Below, piece by piece: positions 9,209-18,301 of a stretch of 30,072 bases of DNA (within the stretch, counting starts at the first letter, position 1; each line of letters begins with the position of its first letter). The stretch is from Candidatus Latescibacterota bacterium (GTDB taxonomy: Bacteria; Latescibacterota; UBA2968; UBA8231): positions 1-30,072 of the forward strand of contig JAGWBY010000123.1 of the NCBI GenBank assembly GCA_021295675.1, written 5' to 3'. Both the position numbers and the translations under genes were made by a program. The notes under the pieces are model-generated. The model was not told the origin of the DNA. It saw nothing but the letters and a program-made list of their open reading frames with translations, and did not search any database.

Positions 9209-9213
9209 CTCCT
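9209..9213 (-). promoter_or_regulatory. Shine-Dalgarno that fixes the PhyH-HEAT start
   Basis: AGGAG on the minus strand, 7 nt before the ATG at 9201. It rules out the 27-codon N-terminal extension that the open frame would otherwise allow. Confidence 0.7.
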
Positions 9214-9283
9214 GAGATGGATGGGAACAAGGGCAATGTCGGCCAAAAAAGTATCGCTGGAGGCCGGGTAGGGCAATCCCAAG

Positions 9284-9814
9284 CTAAGAGCCGCCCGGTC
9301 CCCATTGGGGCAGCTTATCCAACAAGTAGCGCAGGGCGACCTCTGGCGTCATCTCGTCTAGGTCCAGCGTCACGTGGGCTTGGTCAAAGCCGCCTTGGCG
9401 TTCGGCCAACAATGGCCGGAGTTCCTCCGTACTTTCGGGCGGTTGCAGCAGCAGCGGATGCGGCCTTACGGCTTGGTGGCGCAGCTTCCAATAAGTGCTA
9501 GCCAGCGACAATTTGAGATACACCAACGTCGCTTTGTCCAGTACCTGCTGGAGATTGCCCCTTTTGATCAGCGCCCCATCGCCCAAGACGACGATCCCAG
9601 ACGGACGAGTGGTCAGCGCTTGGGCGAGAAAGCGATCCTCCAATTGGCGCAGGGCCTCTATGCCCTGCGTCTGCACGAGGGAAACCAAGGACTGGCCAGC
9701 CTCGTGCTCGACCCAGCGGTCCACTTCGATGAGAGGCAGGCCGCTCAACGCGGCCAAGTCGCGGCCCAAGCCGTGCTGGTCAACGCCTAAGAAGCCGAAG
9801 AACCAGCGGCCCAT
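9284..9814 (-). CDS. Shikimate-kinase-like protein with a degenerate P-loop
   Basis: The 176-residue product has the length and motif order of shikimate kinase (AroK). GFLG at 7-10 is followed by LGRDLAALSGLPLIEVD, with D32 at the shikimate-binding position; an ALRQLE segment gives R56; VLGDGA at 76-81 stands where GGGA is usual; and TLVYLKLSL and RPHPLL match the later strand and lid region. However, the Walker A GxxGxGKST is replaced by GFLGVDQHGLGR, without the Lys and Ser/Thr that bind ATP phosphates. It is therefore unlikely to be an active kinase and may bind a ligand or act as a regulatory paralogue. The ATG at 9814 leaves the usual short N-terminus before GFLG, but no strong ribosome site precedes it. 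It lies 82 nt upstream of the PhyH-HEAT gene. Confidence 0.72.
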   Translation of the reverse strand: MGRWFFGFLGVDQHGLGRDLAALSGLPLIEVDRWVEHEAGQSLVSLVQTQGIEALRQLEDRFLAQALTTRPSGIVVLGDGALIKRGNLQQVLDKATLVYLKLSLASTYWKLRHQAVRPHPLLLQPPESTEELRPLLAERQGGFDQAHVTLDLDEMTPEVALRYLLDKLPQWGPGGS

Positions 9815-9838
9815 GTTCGTAGTAATTCGACAAGGTCT

Positions 9839-9916
9839 TCACTGATTGTCTGGGCCGCGCCTAATAGCGTAGCTCTGGACCAAGGCGTCTTGGCCAATCG
9901 GGATCGGATCGCTCAT
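9839..9916 (-). CDS. Possible small ORF (25 codons) ahead of the shikimate-kinase-like gene
   Basis: An ATG at 9916 preceded by AGGAAGCAGGAC, a strong purine-rich ribosome site, opens MSDPIPIGQDALVQSY and stops at 9839. Nothing in it is recognisable. Shifting frame just before the stop gives SEDLVELLRTWAAGSSAS ending at 9787, a natural-looking protein tail that overlaps the next gene's start. The size of the shift matches the other suspected losses of about 20 nt in this window. It may thus be a leader peptide, or a small protein of about 50 residues damaged like its neighbours. Confidence 0.3.
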   Translation of the reverse strand: MSDPIPIGQDALVQSYAIRRGPDNQ

Positions 9917-9968
9917 GTCCTGCTTCCTGTTAAAAGTCGAGCAGCTTTCGCTCTCATAAGGGCATTCC

Positions 9969-9997
9969 AATTAAACCGGGAATCTTTGCTGTATCAA
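9969..9997 (-). promoter_or_regulatory. Candidate sigma-70-type promoter for the minus-strand run
   Basis: TTGATA at 9997-9992 and TTAATT at 9974-9969 are separated by 17 nt on the minus strand. The -35 matches 5 of 6 consensus bases and the -10 only 3 of 6. It lies about 53 nt upstream of the small ORF start. Confidence 0.35.
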
Positions 9998-10036
9998 GGC
10001 CGGAGCGGGCGAATAGGCGTTGTGGTGGCAGCGGCT

Positions 10037-10164
10037 AGATATAGTAACTGACGTTACGCATCTGCGCCGAACCGATAGATGTAGGGGCGTCCCTCGTGGG
10101 CGCCCAATCGACACCGCGCATTCAGTCCGCGGGATCCTACGAGGGCAATCACAAGATATAGTAA
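10037..10164. repeat. 11-bp direct repeats flanking a REP-bearing segment
   Basis: AGATATAGTAA occurs at 10037-10047 and 10154-10164 in the same orientation. The 106 nt between contain the GTAGGGGCG hairpin. The arrangement resembles a target-site duplication around a small insertion, but no terminal inverted repeats are visible. Confidence 0.4.
10081..10105 (+). repeat. REP-like GTAGGGGCG palindrome, copy 1
   Basis: GTAGGGGCGTCCC, then TCG, then TGGGCGCCC: an imperfect hairpin of 25 nt sharing its frame (GTAGGGGCG...GCCC) with the copy at 13820. Both copies lie between genes. Such dispersed palindromes are typical of REP elements. Confidence 0.6.
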
Positions 10165-10210
10165 TGCGGATTTGAACGATTCGAGCGATGGATCGTCTTG
10201 TACATCCTAT

Positions 10211-10236
10211 TCTGCGTCTATCTGCGTCCATCTGCG
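10211..10236 (+). repeat. Short tandem repeat of TCTGCGTCYA
   Basis: Three adjacent units, TCTGCGTCTA, TCTGCGTCCA and TCTGCG, with a 10-nt period. Similar TCTGCGTC-type strings recur between genes in diverse uncultured bacteria, so this may be part of a dispersed repeat family. Confidence 0.5.
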
Positions 10237-10252
10237 GATTGTGTTTCACCTC

Positions 10253-10281
10253 TTGACAACTAAACATTTGTTCAGTATCCT
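10253..10281 (+). promoter_or_regulatory. Sigma-70-type promoter for the Rieske gene pair
   Basis: A perfect TTGACA at 10253-10258, a 17-nt spacer and TATCCT at 10276-10281 (4 of 6). The -10 box lies exactly between two direct copies of TTTGTTCAG (10267-10275 and 10282-10290), and TGTTC/GAACA inverted arms sit at 10284-10288 and 10296-10300. These are well placed for a repressor. The start codon is 68 nt downstream. Confidence 0.6.
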
Positions 10282-10348
10282 TTTGTTCAGAGAAAGAACA
10301 GATTAAAGCAAACCCTTATCCCCAATCTGTCCCCATACAGGAGATGCC

Positions 10349-12056
10349 ATGTCCGCACAGAAAACGCAATGGGTAAACGCCGCTCCGCTCGAATCCGTGC
10401 CGCCGGGCCAAGCCCGGGCAGTGCGGTTGGGCCGCGAGCGCAGCATTGCTTTGTTCAACGAGAAAGACAAAATCTACGCGACCGACAACCAATGTCCCCA
10501 CATGGGATATCCGCTGATCCGCGGCGTGGTGCGGCACGGAGTGCTCACCTGCGACTGGCACGGCCGCAGCTTCGACTTGCAGGGCGGCGGCTGTTTCAAC
10601 CGCGAGTGCGACGATTTGCAGACTTTTGCCGTGGAGGTGCGCGGTCCCGATATCTGGGTCGAAGTGCCCGAGCCGAGCTACCGGCGGCGCGAGGAACACC
10701 TGAACCTCTTGTGGGAGGGCCTGTTGAGCTGCGACCGCTGGACCCAATCCAAGGCCATCGCCCTGCTGTTGCGCGGCGACGTGCCCCAAGACGACATCGT
10801 GGAGTTGGTCGTGCGCCACCTAGGCCGCCACATCGCCAGTTCCCATGGTACTCCTGCTATCCGGCCTCCAAGTGGCGCGGCGCTACGAAGAAGAAGACCG
10901 CTTGATCGCCTTGACTACGGCGGCCGGGGCTGCGGCCGGGGACGCAGCCGAGCGATTGGAAGTGGTCCCCCTGCCCGATCCAGTCGCTTGGACCTCCATT
11001 GAGCGTTGGGTGCGCGCTTTTTCCCGCGACGGCCAGGCCGGGCGCATTGAGCGCTGCCTGTTCACCGCTGGCCACGCGGGGCATCAAGATAACATTCTCC
11101 CCCTGCTCTTCGACTGTGCGACAACCCCCTATTTTCTCGGCTTTGCCGACCACATCATCTGGCTGGACCACTTGGCCCGGGTACAGGAGGAATTCGGCTG
11201 GGATCGGGCCGGGGAGCTGGTTTTCAACTTAGGGGCCAAGCTAGTAGGGCGCGGTCGCGGCGAGCCCGAGCGCTTTCGCAGAGACGCCATTGCCCTCATG
11301 GGCGATATGGAACCGGTCTTAGCTCAAGCCCAAGCCGGCGCCTTAGAGGTCCCCTACGACGAAGACAGCTTAGTCAAGGCTCTAGTAAGCGCCGATTTGG
11401 AAACCGCTTTTGGAGCCTTGACCCAACAGCTAGAGGCCGGGGTCAGTATCGACCGCCTCATCGACACCTGCCTGTTGCTAGCGGCCGACCGCATGGCCCG
11501 AGTGCCGGTGAACGTGGAAGCGGGCTGGCCCTGTCTCACCCGGGAGTTCAACTTGGCCGCAGCCCTGCGCACAGTGCAGCATTACGGAGGTCCCACAGCC
11601 GCGGCCCGAGGGCTGGTCCACGCAGCGTGGCAGTTCTTCGACGACCGCTGGCTCAACATTCCCTACCGCCCCCTGAGTGAGCCTCTGACTACCTCGGCGA
11701 CCGCAGAGGATCCGGCATCCATTGTGGAGGCCATCCAGACGCTCAACGTCCAAGAGGTAGGCCCCCGCGTCTTGGCCTACGGACTAGCGGGCCATCCGGG
11801 AACCCCCCTGATAGAAGCTATGGGCCGGGCCATCCTGTGGGACGACACAGCCCATCAGCTACTCCCCACGCTGGGGACCGTTTTCGCAGAGTGGGAGCGT
11901 TTTGCTGAAAGCGATCACCCAGCCCGGCTGCAGATCTTGGTGGGGCTAGCCCGCTTTGCCACAGATGTGCGCACCAACAAAGACAGTGGCTCGGCCGCGC
12001 GCGCGGCTCTGCGCTTTGCCCAAGGCCACACAGCCGTAGATATCTTTGAGGACTAA
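10349..12056 (+). CDS. Rieske [2Fe-2S] protein with unassigned helical C-terminal domain, paralogue 1, frameshifted
   Basis: The N-terminal ~110 residues are a Rieske domain of the ferredoxin type: C49-P-H51 and C68-D-W-H71 would bind the [2Fe-2S] cluster. The remaining ~450 residues are helical, rich in Ala and Leu, and match the downstream paralogue throughout (EEFGWDR, LLLAADRMAR.PVN, HAAWQFF..RWLNI). I recognise no family in that part. The ATG at 10349 has AGGAG 5 nt upstream. The frame breaks near 10842: the first part ends at LGRHIASS and the second resumes at VLLLSGLQVARRYE. The intact paralogue has TERGPDGGRD in between, so about 20-23 nt are missing. Electron transfer to, or oxidation of, a small molecule is a reasonable guess. 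No substrate-binding non-haem iron domain of classical ring hydroxylases is evident. Confidence 0.85.
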
Positions 12057-12065
12057 GGAGAAAAT

Positions 12066-13766
12066 ATGTCTGAACAAGCGAGTACTTTTGTACCAGTAGC
12101 CCGCGCCGACGAGGTGGAAGAGGGGCGGCCCAAGGCAGTGCGGATCGAGGGCCACAGCGTGGCTTTATTTCGCCACCAAGGCACCTTGTACGCCACAGAT
12201 AACCAATGTCCGCACATGGGATACCCCCTCACTCGGGGCCGGGTGCGCAATGGCGTGCTCACCTGCGACTGGCACGGCTGGAGCTACGACATGCGAGGCG
12301 GCGGCTGCTTCACCGGCGGCTGCGACGATCTGGACACTTATCCGGTGGAAGAGCGCAACGGTCAGGTATTCATCGATGTGGCCGGGACCAACTCCAAGCG
12401 CGGAGACGCCCACTTCCTGCTCCTGAAGGAAGGACTGCTCAGCGGCGACAACTGGACCTTGTCCAAAGCCATCGCCATTCTGCTGGCCCGGGGAGTCTCC
12501 GAGGATGAGACCCTAAATCTGCTGGTCGAGCACATGGGCCGCTTCATCGCCACCGAGCGGGGTCCCGACGGAGGCCGCGATGTAGCCCTGCTGGTCAACG
12601 GCGTGAAGGTGGCCCGCCTGTACGAACCAGCCGACCGACTCATCCCGCTCATGATGGCGGCTTCGGGGGCCGCGGGCCGGGCCGGAGACCGTCCCCAAAT
12701 CCACCTACTGCCACAGCCGGTAAACTGGGACAAACTGGCCCGCTGGATCCACATCTTCAGCGCCGACAAGACTTGGGAAGGCATTGAGAAATGCCTAGTG
12801 ACCGCTCGGCATTTAGGCGACTGCGACGACCGCATTGTGCCGCTGTTGTACGAGTGCGCGGTCGAGCCTTATCTGCTGGGCATGACCGAAACGCTGATCC
12901 ACTTGGGCTATCTAGCCGAGTTACTGGAGGAATTCGGCTGGGACCGCTCCCAACTCTTGGTGTGCAATCTGGCCGCCAAAATGCTGGGCCGCAATCGACC
13001 AGCTCCGCAAGAAGCCCGTCGAGAGGCCATAGACTTGTTCGCCAAGGTGGAGCCGGTGATCGCCCAGTACGCGTCCGGTTCGGGGGATTTCGACTCGGAT
13101 CTGTTGGCCGCCGGCTTGGTCAGAGTGACCCGAGTGCTAAAAGCGGGAGCCGATATCGAGCAGGTGGTCTCCACCATGGTGCTGTTAGCAGCCGACCGCA
13201 TGGCCCGCACGCCGGTGAATATGAGCCCCGGTTGGTTCGATCTGAACCACGAAATGCTCCTAGCCGCGTCCGTGCGCACGGCCCGGCGTTATGCCGGCGA
13301 TCAAGTGGCGGCCCAAGCCCTATACCACGCGGCTTGGCAATTCTTCGAAAACCGCTGGCTCAATATCACACCCCGGCCCCTGAGAGCACACCCAGCCCCA
13401 GAAGAGGCGTCCACTGGCCAAGACGAGGCCCTAGCCGAGGTGATCGAGGCGATTGAGACCATCCAGATCCGCGAGGTGGGCCGCTTGGTGCGCGAGTACT
13501 TGCACCGAGGCTTCGACGGAGACTGTCTGCTGCGCGAATTGGGCCAGACCATCCTCAAGGACGACAATGGCTGGCATTTGCTGCACGGCTTGCGCACGGT
13601 CAGCGAAGAGTGGAGCCGTTGCGCTGGGCATCCGGCGCGGGGGCAGTTGCTGGTGGGGCTGGCCCGTTGGGCTACGGATGTGCGGCGCAATACGGGCAGT
13701 CAGTCGGCAGTGCAGACAGCGCAGCGCTTTGCCCGAGGCGAGACCGCAGTAGAGCTATACGAGTAG
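12066..13766 (+). CDS. Rieske [2Fe-2S] protein with unassigned helical C-terminal domain, paralogue 2
   Basis: This 566-residue protein is intact. The Rieske ligands are C48-P-H50 and C67-D-W-H70, the second within LTCDWHGWSYD. The C-terminal region (about 130-566) is helical with conserved His and Arg in LLAADRMARTPVNMSPGW, LNHEMLLAASVRTARRY, YHAAWQFFENRWLNI and GWHLLHGLRTV. The spaced HxxLxxAxxxR-type segments faintly recall questin-oxidase-like helical enzymes, but I would not assign it. The ATG at 12066 has AAGGAG 5 nt upstream and lies 9 nt after paralogue 1, so the two are one transcription unit from a tandem duplication. Two Rieske proteins together could form a heteromeric complex. 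Confidence is high for Rieske and low for overall function. Confidence 0.88.
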   Translation: MSEQASTFVPVARADEVEEGRPKAVRIEGHSVALFRHQGTLYATDNQCPHMGYPLTRGRVRNGVLTCDWHGWSYDMRGGGCFTGGCDDLDTYPVEERNGQVFIDVAGTNSKRGDAHFLLLKEGLLSGDNWTLSKAIAILLARGVSEDETLNLLVEHMGRFIATERGPDGGRDVALLVNGVKVARLYEPADRLIPLMMAASGAAGRAGDRPQIHLLPQPVNWDKLARWIHIFSADKTWEGIEKCLVTARHLGDCDDRIVPLLYECAVEPYLLGMTETLIHLGYLAELLEEFGWDRSQLLVCNLAAKMLGRNRPAPQEARREAIDLFAKVEPVIAQYASGSGDFDSDLLAAGLVRVTRVLKAGADIEQVVSTMVLLAADRMARTPVNMSPGWFDLNHEMLLAASVRTARRYAGDQVAAQALYHAAWQFFENRWLNITPRPLRAHPAPEEASTGQDEALAEVIEAIETIQIREVGRLVREYLHRGFDGDCLLRELGQTILKDDNGWHLLHGLRTVSEEWSRCAGHPARGQLLVGLARWATDVRRNTGSQSAVQTAQRFARGETAVELYE

Positions 13767-13819
13767 CAGAGCAGTAAGAAACGGTAGGTCGCCCAATAAT
13801 TGAATTTGATAAATTGTCC

Positions 13820-13844
13820 GTAGGGGCGGGCCTGTGGCCCGCCC
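13820..13844 (+). repeat. REP-like GTAGGGGCG palindrome, copy 2
   Basis: A perfect 9-bp stem (GGGCGGGCC / GGCCCGCCC) closes a TGT loop, preceded by GTAG. It shares the GTAGGGGCG start and GCCC end with the copy at 10081. It lies between convergent genes and could also stop transcription from both sides. Confidence 0.65.
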
Positions 13845-13861
13845 ACACTCCCGGCGAGTGT
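13845..13861. terminator. Hairpin between convergent genes
   Basis: ACACTC-CCGGC-GAGTGT forms a perfect 6-bp stem immediately after the REP-like copy. No clear U tract follows, so it may act only with the adjacent hairpin as a bidirectional terminator of the Rieske unit and the surface cluster. Confidence 0.35.
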
Positions 13862-13898
13862 AAGCGGCCGTTGTGCGACTACCGACGCATCGCAAAAG

Positions 13899-16537
13899 TC
13901 AATACGCCACCCCAACTAGGCGAGCAGCCGAATTGTCATCTCCCGCGTCGTCATCTACCTCAATACGGGCGAGGTAGAGGCCCGGGGATACCAAAGTTCC
14001 CCCTGCGTCCCGTCCGTCCCAGACAAGGTTATACAGCCCATTCGCCATATTGCGCTTCTCAGAAAGACGCCTCACTTCCCTGCCTGCCAAGTCGTATAAA
14101 TACACCGTTACTTGCCGGGCTACATTGACTTTGAGCACGGCAAACGAAAAGACAGCCGCGTCGTTGATGCCGTCGCCATTGGGGGTAAAGGTGGCGGGAT
14201 CTACCTCGATTGTCCCGATCTGCCCGCGGCGGGCAGTCGTCAATACTGTCAACCCCTCACCAGCGGCTAATTCGTCGCCTACCGGATTCGCTGGATCCAC
14301 CCTCTGCCAATTGTCCGCCTGCGTCGAGCGCCCAACTTCAGCTACAAAAGTGGCACCGCTCAGAAAGACGCGCGACGAAAAAGAGATCCTCACAATATCC
14401 GCACCGCCTTGCCGCAGTATTCTTGGCAGGCCGAGTTGTAGTGTGTCACTTGCCACCTTGGCCAATTCCAGTTCCTCCCCCGCCTCATTCTCAAAACGGC
14501 CTTTTTCCACCTCGGCAAATATCTCCTCGTTTCCGGCTACAAATTCGCTTTCGTCTCCCAAACTTCGCGAAGGCGCTACGAGACGGATGCGGTCGAATCC
14601 CGGGTCTCGAGTAGCAAAGGAGGGGCGGATAAAGAGGTCGAAATCCGTGAGCTCGCCACTGGGGACATCTCGCTTGGGCTCTATCTCCCCAGCGATGCGA
14701 TCCACCAACGGCGCTGTGAAATGGAGCTGGATCGACTCTAGGCTGGCGGCCGCTGCCGCGTCTTCACTGAGCAGTCTCGCCTGGATCATCATATAGCGCC
14801 GGGGATTGGGGGAACGTATGACCTCGCCCGGTTTGACATAGACTTGACTCCAGTTGCTCCAGCCCGGTCCCGGCAGGAACTCGGTAAGGATATCCCCCCG
14901 GTAGAAAGACGGCTGCTTCTCGTATTCTTCTTTGTTGGCTACCTCCGTGCCGTCTTTTTTAAAATAGCGGTTTACTTCGCGCAGATCGTTTCCCGTGCGA
15001 GTGCGGATTTCTACCGCCGTGCCCGAGGGGGTGTCGGCTTCCCAGTCGATGGTCGTCAGCGTCTTGGAACTCCCCAGATCAATGAGGTCAGAAGTCATCT
15101 CGAGGATCGGCAAGTGCCCGTTGGCGAAGACTTGGATTTCGGTCACCGTACTCAGTATCCGGTGCCCTTCATGAGCCCTAGTGCGGCGGGCAATATCCAG
15201 GTTGCGGAATTCCAGAAAGCGCATCGGACGCGGCTCGAAGTGATCCTCGAATAGCCGCGTATTTTGGTTTAGCTGCCGCGTCTCACCACTCAATTCCTCC
15301 CAGATTAAACTGCCATCGGGTGCCAGCGAGCCGTCCGAACCGCGCAACCGATAACCAATCAGGTTTCTTCCTCCGACGCGGGTAATGATGCGCACAGCAT
15401 GGATCAAAAAGTGAGAGCCTAGATTTACGTTCAACAGACCCCACTCGGCGGTCTCTCCAGTGGGAAAGTAAACCATGCCCTGCCACTCGGTGCGCACGTT
15501 GCCGTCAACGGCAAGTTCGGGCGAAGAATTGGGATTGACATCGTGTAGATTACCGCCGCGCTCTACGATTCCCAAGGCAATATTCTCGCCCACAGTCCAC
15601 ACTTCCACCTCGGCGAGTTGAGGTCGTTCGCGGCGGTAATAGCGCACCCCGCCCTGCTGCTCAAGTGGCAACTGGTCGTAGCGCTCGGCCGTTACTAGAC
15701 GACGTATTCCACCGCGCCTTGGTTCTCTGCTGTCAACGCCTGATACTCCTCGGCAGAGAGCTGTTGCGCCCGCTCGCCATTGGTGGCCGTGGCTGCGACG
15801 CGCAGGTACTGCATGATGCGGCCGGTCCACTCTTCTGTATGGGTGCCCAGTGGTGCGAGGTCGAACTCAAAGACTCGCTGGTCGCGATTGGGCTGGGTAG
15901 TGCTGCCAACTAGGGTATAGTCCAAAGCACCGCTGCGATCGGCCGTGCCAAAGGGGTTTTGCCCCCCTGCCGAATGCACCCTGAATTGCAGGAACGGATA
16001 CCCTTCTTCGGCAAAGCGCACGACGACTTTGGTGGCCGACACCAGACGGCCAAGATCAACCTCCAACACCCAATCTAGCAGGGGGTCGGCCGGATCCGGC
16101 TCCCAAGCCGTAGCCAAATCTGCGTCAATGGCCCGCTCCGCTAGTTGCGGATTTGAACCAGCCCTTTTGATCCCGCCGCGCGCCAGCAGAGTGTTATTTT
16201 CATCCTTGAACGAATTGGCGTACTGATCTTGCAAGCTGCCATCAATGGGATAGCTGAAGTCGGCCACATTCAATATGGCGTTGTGCGGGACTTGTATGAA
16301 TCTGGACTGCACCGCGCCAGACGGCGTTATGGTCACCATATCGCTCGGAAACTCCCAAGCCTGCCAATGCGCCTGGGTCCGCACCTCCACCCGGTCTGCA
16401 CCCAGACTGTAACCCTTTGACTGGGCCCATACTCCGTTTAGAGCCATAGGGAGAAAAAGAGCTACAAAACAGAGCGTCAATCTCCTCGCGGATGTCTCTA
16501 AAATCATCGAGTACTGTGCAAGTAAACGGTCTCCCAT
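13899..16537 (-). CDS. Secreted protein with two discoidin-like domains and a FlgD-like C-terminus, frameshifted (surface protein 3)
   Basis: A Sec signal (LTLCFVALFLPMALNGVWA-Q) precedes two F5/8 type C (discoidin)-like domains. The first has NPQLAERAIDADLATAWEP and WVLEVDLG; the second has SSPELAVDGNVRTEW and LLNVNLGSHF. A middle module with GWSNWSQVY and RSPNPRRYMMIQ follows, then a C-terminal FlgD-like Ig domain with FTPNGDGINDAAVFSF, LAGREVRRL and VWDGRDAGGTLVSPGLYLA, ending LVGVAY. The frame breaks near 15700, where AENQGAVEYV meets RLVTAERYDQLP; both sides contain a similar EYxxLxxENQGxVxY motif. The ATG at 16537 has AGGA 9 nt upstream; an internal ATG at 16507 is possible. It is the last gene of the surface cluster, 39 nt after the parvulin lipoprotein. 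A carbohydrate- or glycoprotein-binding surface role is inferred. Confidence 0.8.
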
Positions 16538-16576
16538 AACCTATTGTCCTAGGTAAAGACGTACCTACGCATCTAA

Positions 16577-18293
16577 CTAACCATCGCCCTTGATCGGGGC
16601 TTCCCGAGCATGGCGCTGCAGGAACGTGTCGGGTAGGGCCGCCGCCAATGCGCTGTCAGATACGGCGATCCGCTCTTTGTACTTGTCCAGCAGGTCATCG
16701 ATCAATTCCTCAAACAGTTGCTCTCGCTTCTCTCCGCGCACTAAAGCCCGCGCCTTTTTCTCGACTTGAAAAAAGGGAGATACTTCCCCTCCCTGGCGGT
16801 TGAGAACTCTGAAAATGCTGTATCCGCCTTCAACGTGCACCGGGCCAGTAATTTTGTTGAGGTCGGCCGCTTTTACTGCTTTGAAGAGCCTCGGCAGAGT
16901 CAGCCGCTCGTACTCGCCCAAATGCATCAAGCCGTCTTCTTCCCGCATATCTGGGCGGATGGTGTGCTTTTGGGCAAGCATTCCGAGGGTCGCACCTTGT
17001 TCGATGGCGCGCAGCAAACCAACGGCTTCCACCTCGGTCTCGACCAGCACTTCAACGACGATGTATTGGGCCGGTTCTCTGAACAAATCCTCATTGTCTT
17101 CGTAAAAATCCCTAGCTTCTTCCAAGCTCGCCTCGGATTGGTCAATGACCTCTTCTTGGCGTAGCTGTTTAATCATGAATTCCGTGCGTATTTCCTGCCA
17201 TCGCTGTTGTCCAGCCGCCATCTCCTCTAACCCGGCCCGCTGCGCCGCCTCGGCCAACAAAACCGGTGTCAAGACCAATTCCCTCGCTGCATCAACCACC
17301 TCGGCACTGTCCTGTATACCCCAGCCGGACAGTGCCCGCATATCCCCCCACAGAGCATTGAGGTAATCTCCCAGAGATATCTGCCCTCCCTTATAGGTAA
17401 AGAGGGGCTGGTCCGCCTCCTCGGTAGTCAAATGAGCGAGTCGCAACCGGGTGTGAAGTCCCGCTTTATTCAACAGAAGATCCAAGCCCTCTGGCACTAG
17501 CTGCACGTCCAGCTTACGGGTGAGAGACGCGATTTCCGCTCTTTCCTGCTCTAGTCGCTTGCGTCCGTAGAGCATATTGCGAATCTGCTGTCGTTTTTCT
17601 TCTAACGACACGGGCTGGTCCTGGAGGAAACGCACGATTTGGTAGCGCGTGCCCATGGGCAGAATCGGCGATAGCTGTCCGTTCGGCAGACTGCGAAACA
17701 GCTCGTCTGGAATCTGCAACCTGCGGGCTTGCTCCAGATCGATAAATCCCAACACGCCCCCTTGGGCAGCCGACCGCTCGTCTATGGTATATTCGGCAGC
17801 CAGTTGGGCAAAATCCTCGCCCGCTGCAAGTTGCTCATAGATCTGCTTTGCAGTACTGTCCTCTTCCACCAGAATGCCTGCCATCTGACGCTTGCGGTCT
17901 AGGCCACTGCGGGCGAAATAGGCGCGTATCTCCTTCTCTGAAACCTGCACATTGGGCACCAGTGCGATCTGGCGATAGGTATCGACCAAATGCTGACGCC
18001 AGTACTGCATCGCCTTAGTCTGGACCACCTGAGCGGTATCCAATCCCCGCTCTTTGGCCTCCAGTACGATCAGGTACTTACCCAGCAGACTGCGCAGGTA
18101 GCGCTTCCGCACTGGGTCACTGGGGCATCTGGACGACAAAATCGCGCATCTCGGCCGCCGAGATGGAAGTGGAATCAATGCGCGCCACCACACCGGGTTC
18201 GAGGACGACCTCCGCACTCGGAGAACACGCCGCGAGACTCCACATGAGTACCAACCCACATCCTTGCCAAGTCCATGGTTTTTTGTTGCTCAT
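16577..18293 (-). CDS. SurA/PrsA-like parvulin peptidyl-prolyl isomerase lipoprotein, frameshifted
   Basis: The likely start is the ATG at 18293, 8 nt after the preceding stop: MSNKKPW, a hydrophobic stretch and lipobox LAAC at about residues 20-23. This frame ends early (DFVVQMPQ-stop) near 18121, where SDPVRKRYLRSLLGKYL continues in another frame, so about 20 nt appear lost. The first parvulin domain shows QMAGILVEEDSTAKQIYEQL, FAQLAAEYTIDERSA and GGVLGF; the second, more divergent, shows VVEVLVETEVEAVGLL, LAQKHTIRPD and GGYSIFRVLNR. Long helical N- and C-terminal parts resemble SurA. Such proteins fold or escort outer-membrane and secreted proteins in the periplasm. Its position between two secreted surface proteins suggests it is dedicated to them. 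Confidence 0.82.
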
Positions 18294-18301
18294 GTCTTCT
18301 A

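Larger units (their letters stand above)
9917..10348. other. Divergent intergenic region of 432 nt with promoters and repeats
   Basis: No gene is supported here. It holds a candidate minus-strand promoter (9969-9997), a strong plus-strand promoter (10253-10281), a REP-like hairpin (10081-10105), an 11-bp direct repeat pair (10037 and 10154), a 14-bp palindrome GTAACTGACGTTAC (10044-10057) and a short tandem TCTGCG repeat (10211-10236). Confidence 0.75.

Noticed and set aside
10270..10300. LexA-type operator at the Rieske promoter
   Set aside because: The GTTC motifs are spaced 11 nt apart and the inverted TGTTC/GAACA has a 7-nt spacer; neither fits a known LexA box.
12791..13456. Second open frame of 221 codons within Rieske paralogue 2
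   Set aside because: It overlaps a fully conserved gene in another frame and its composition (Arg, Ser, Pro, Gly) is typical of shadow frames.
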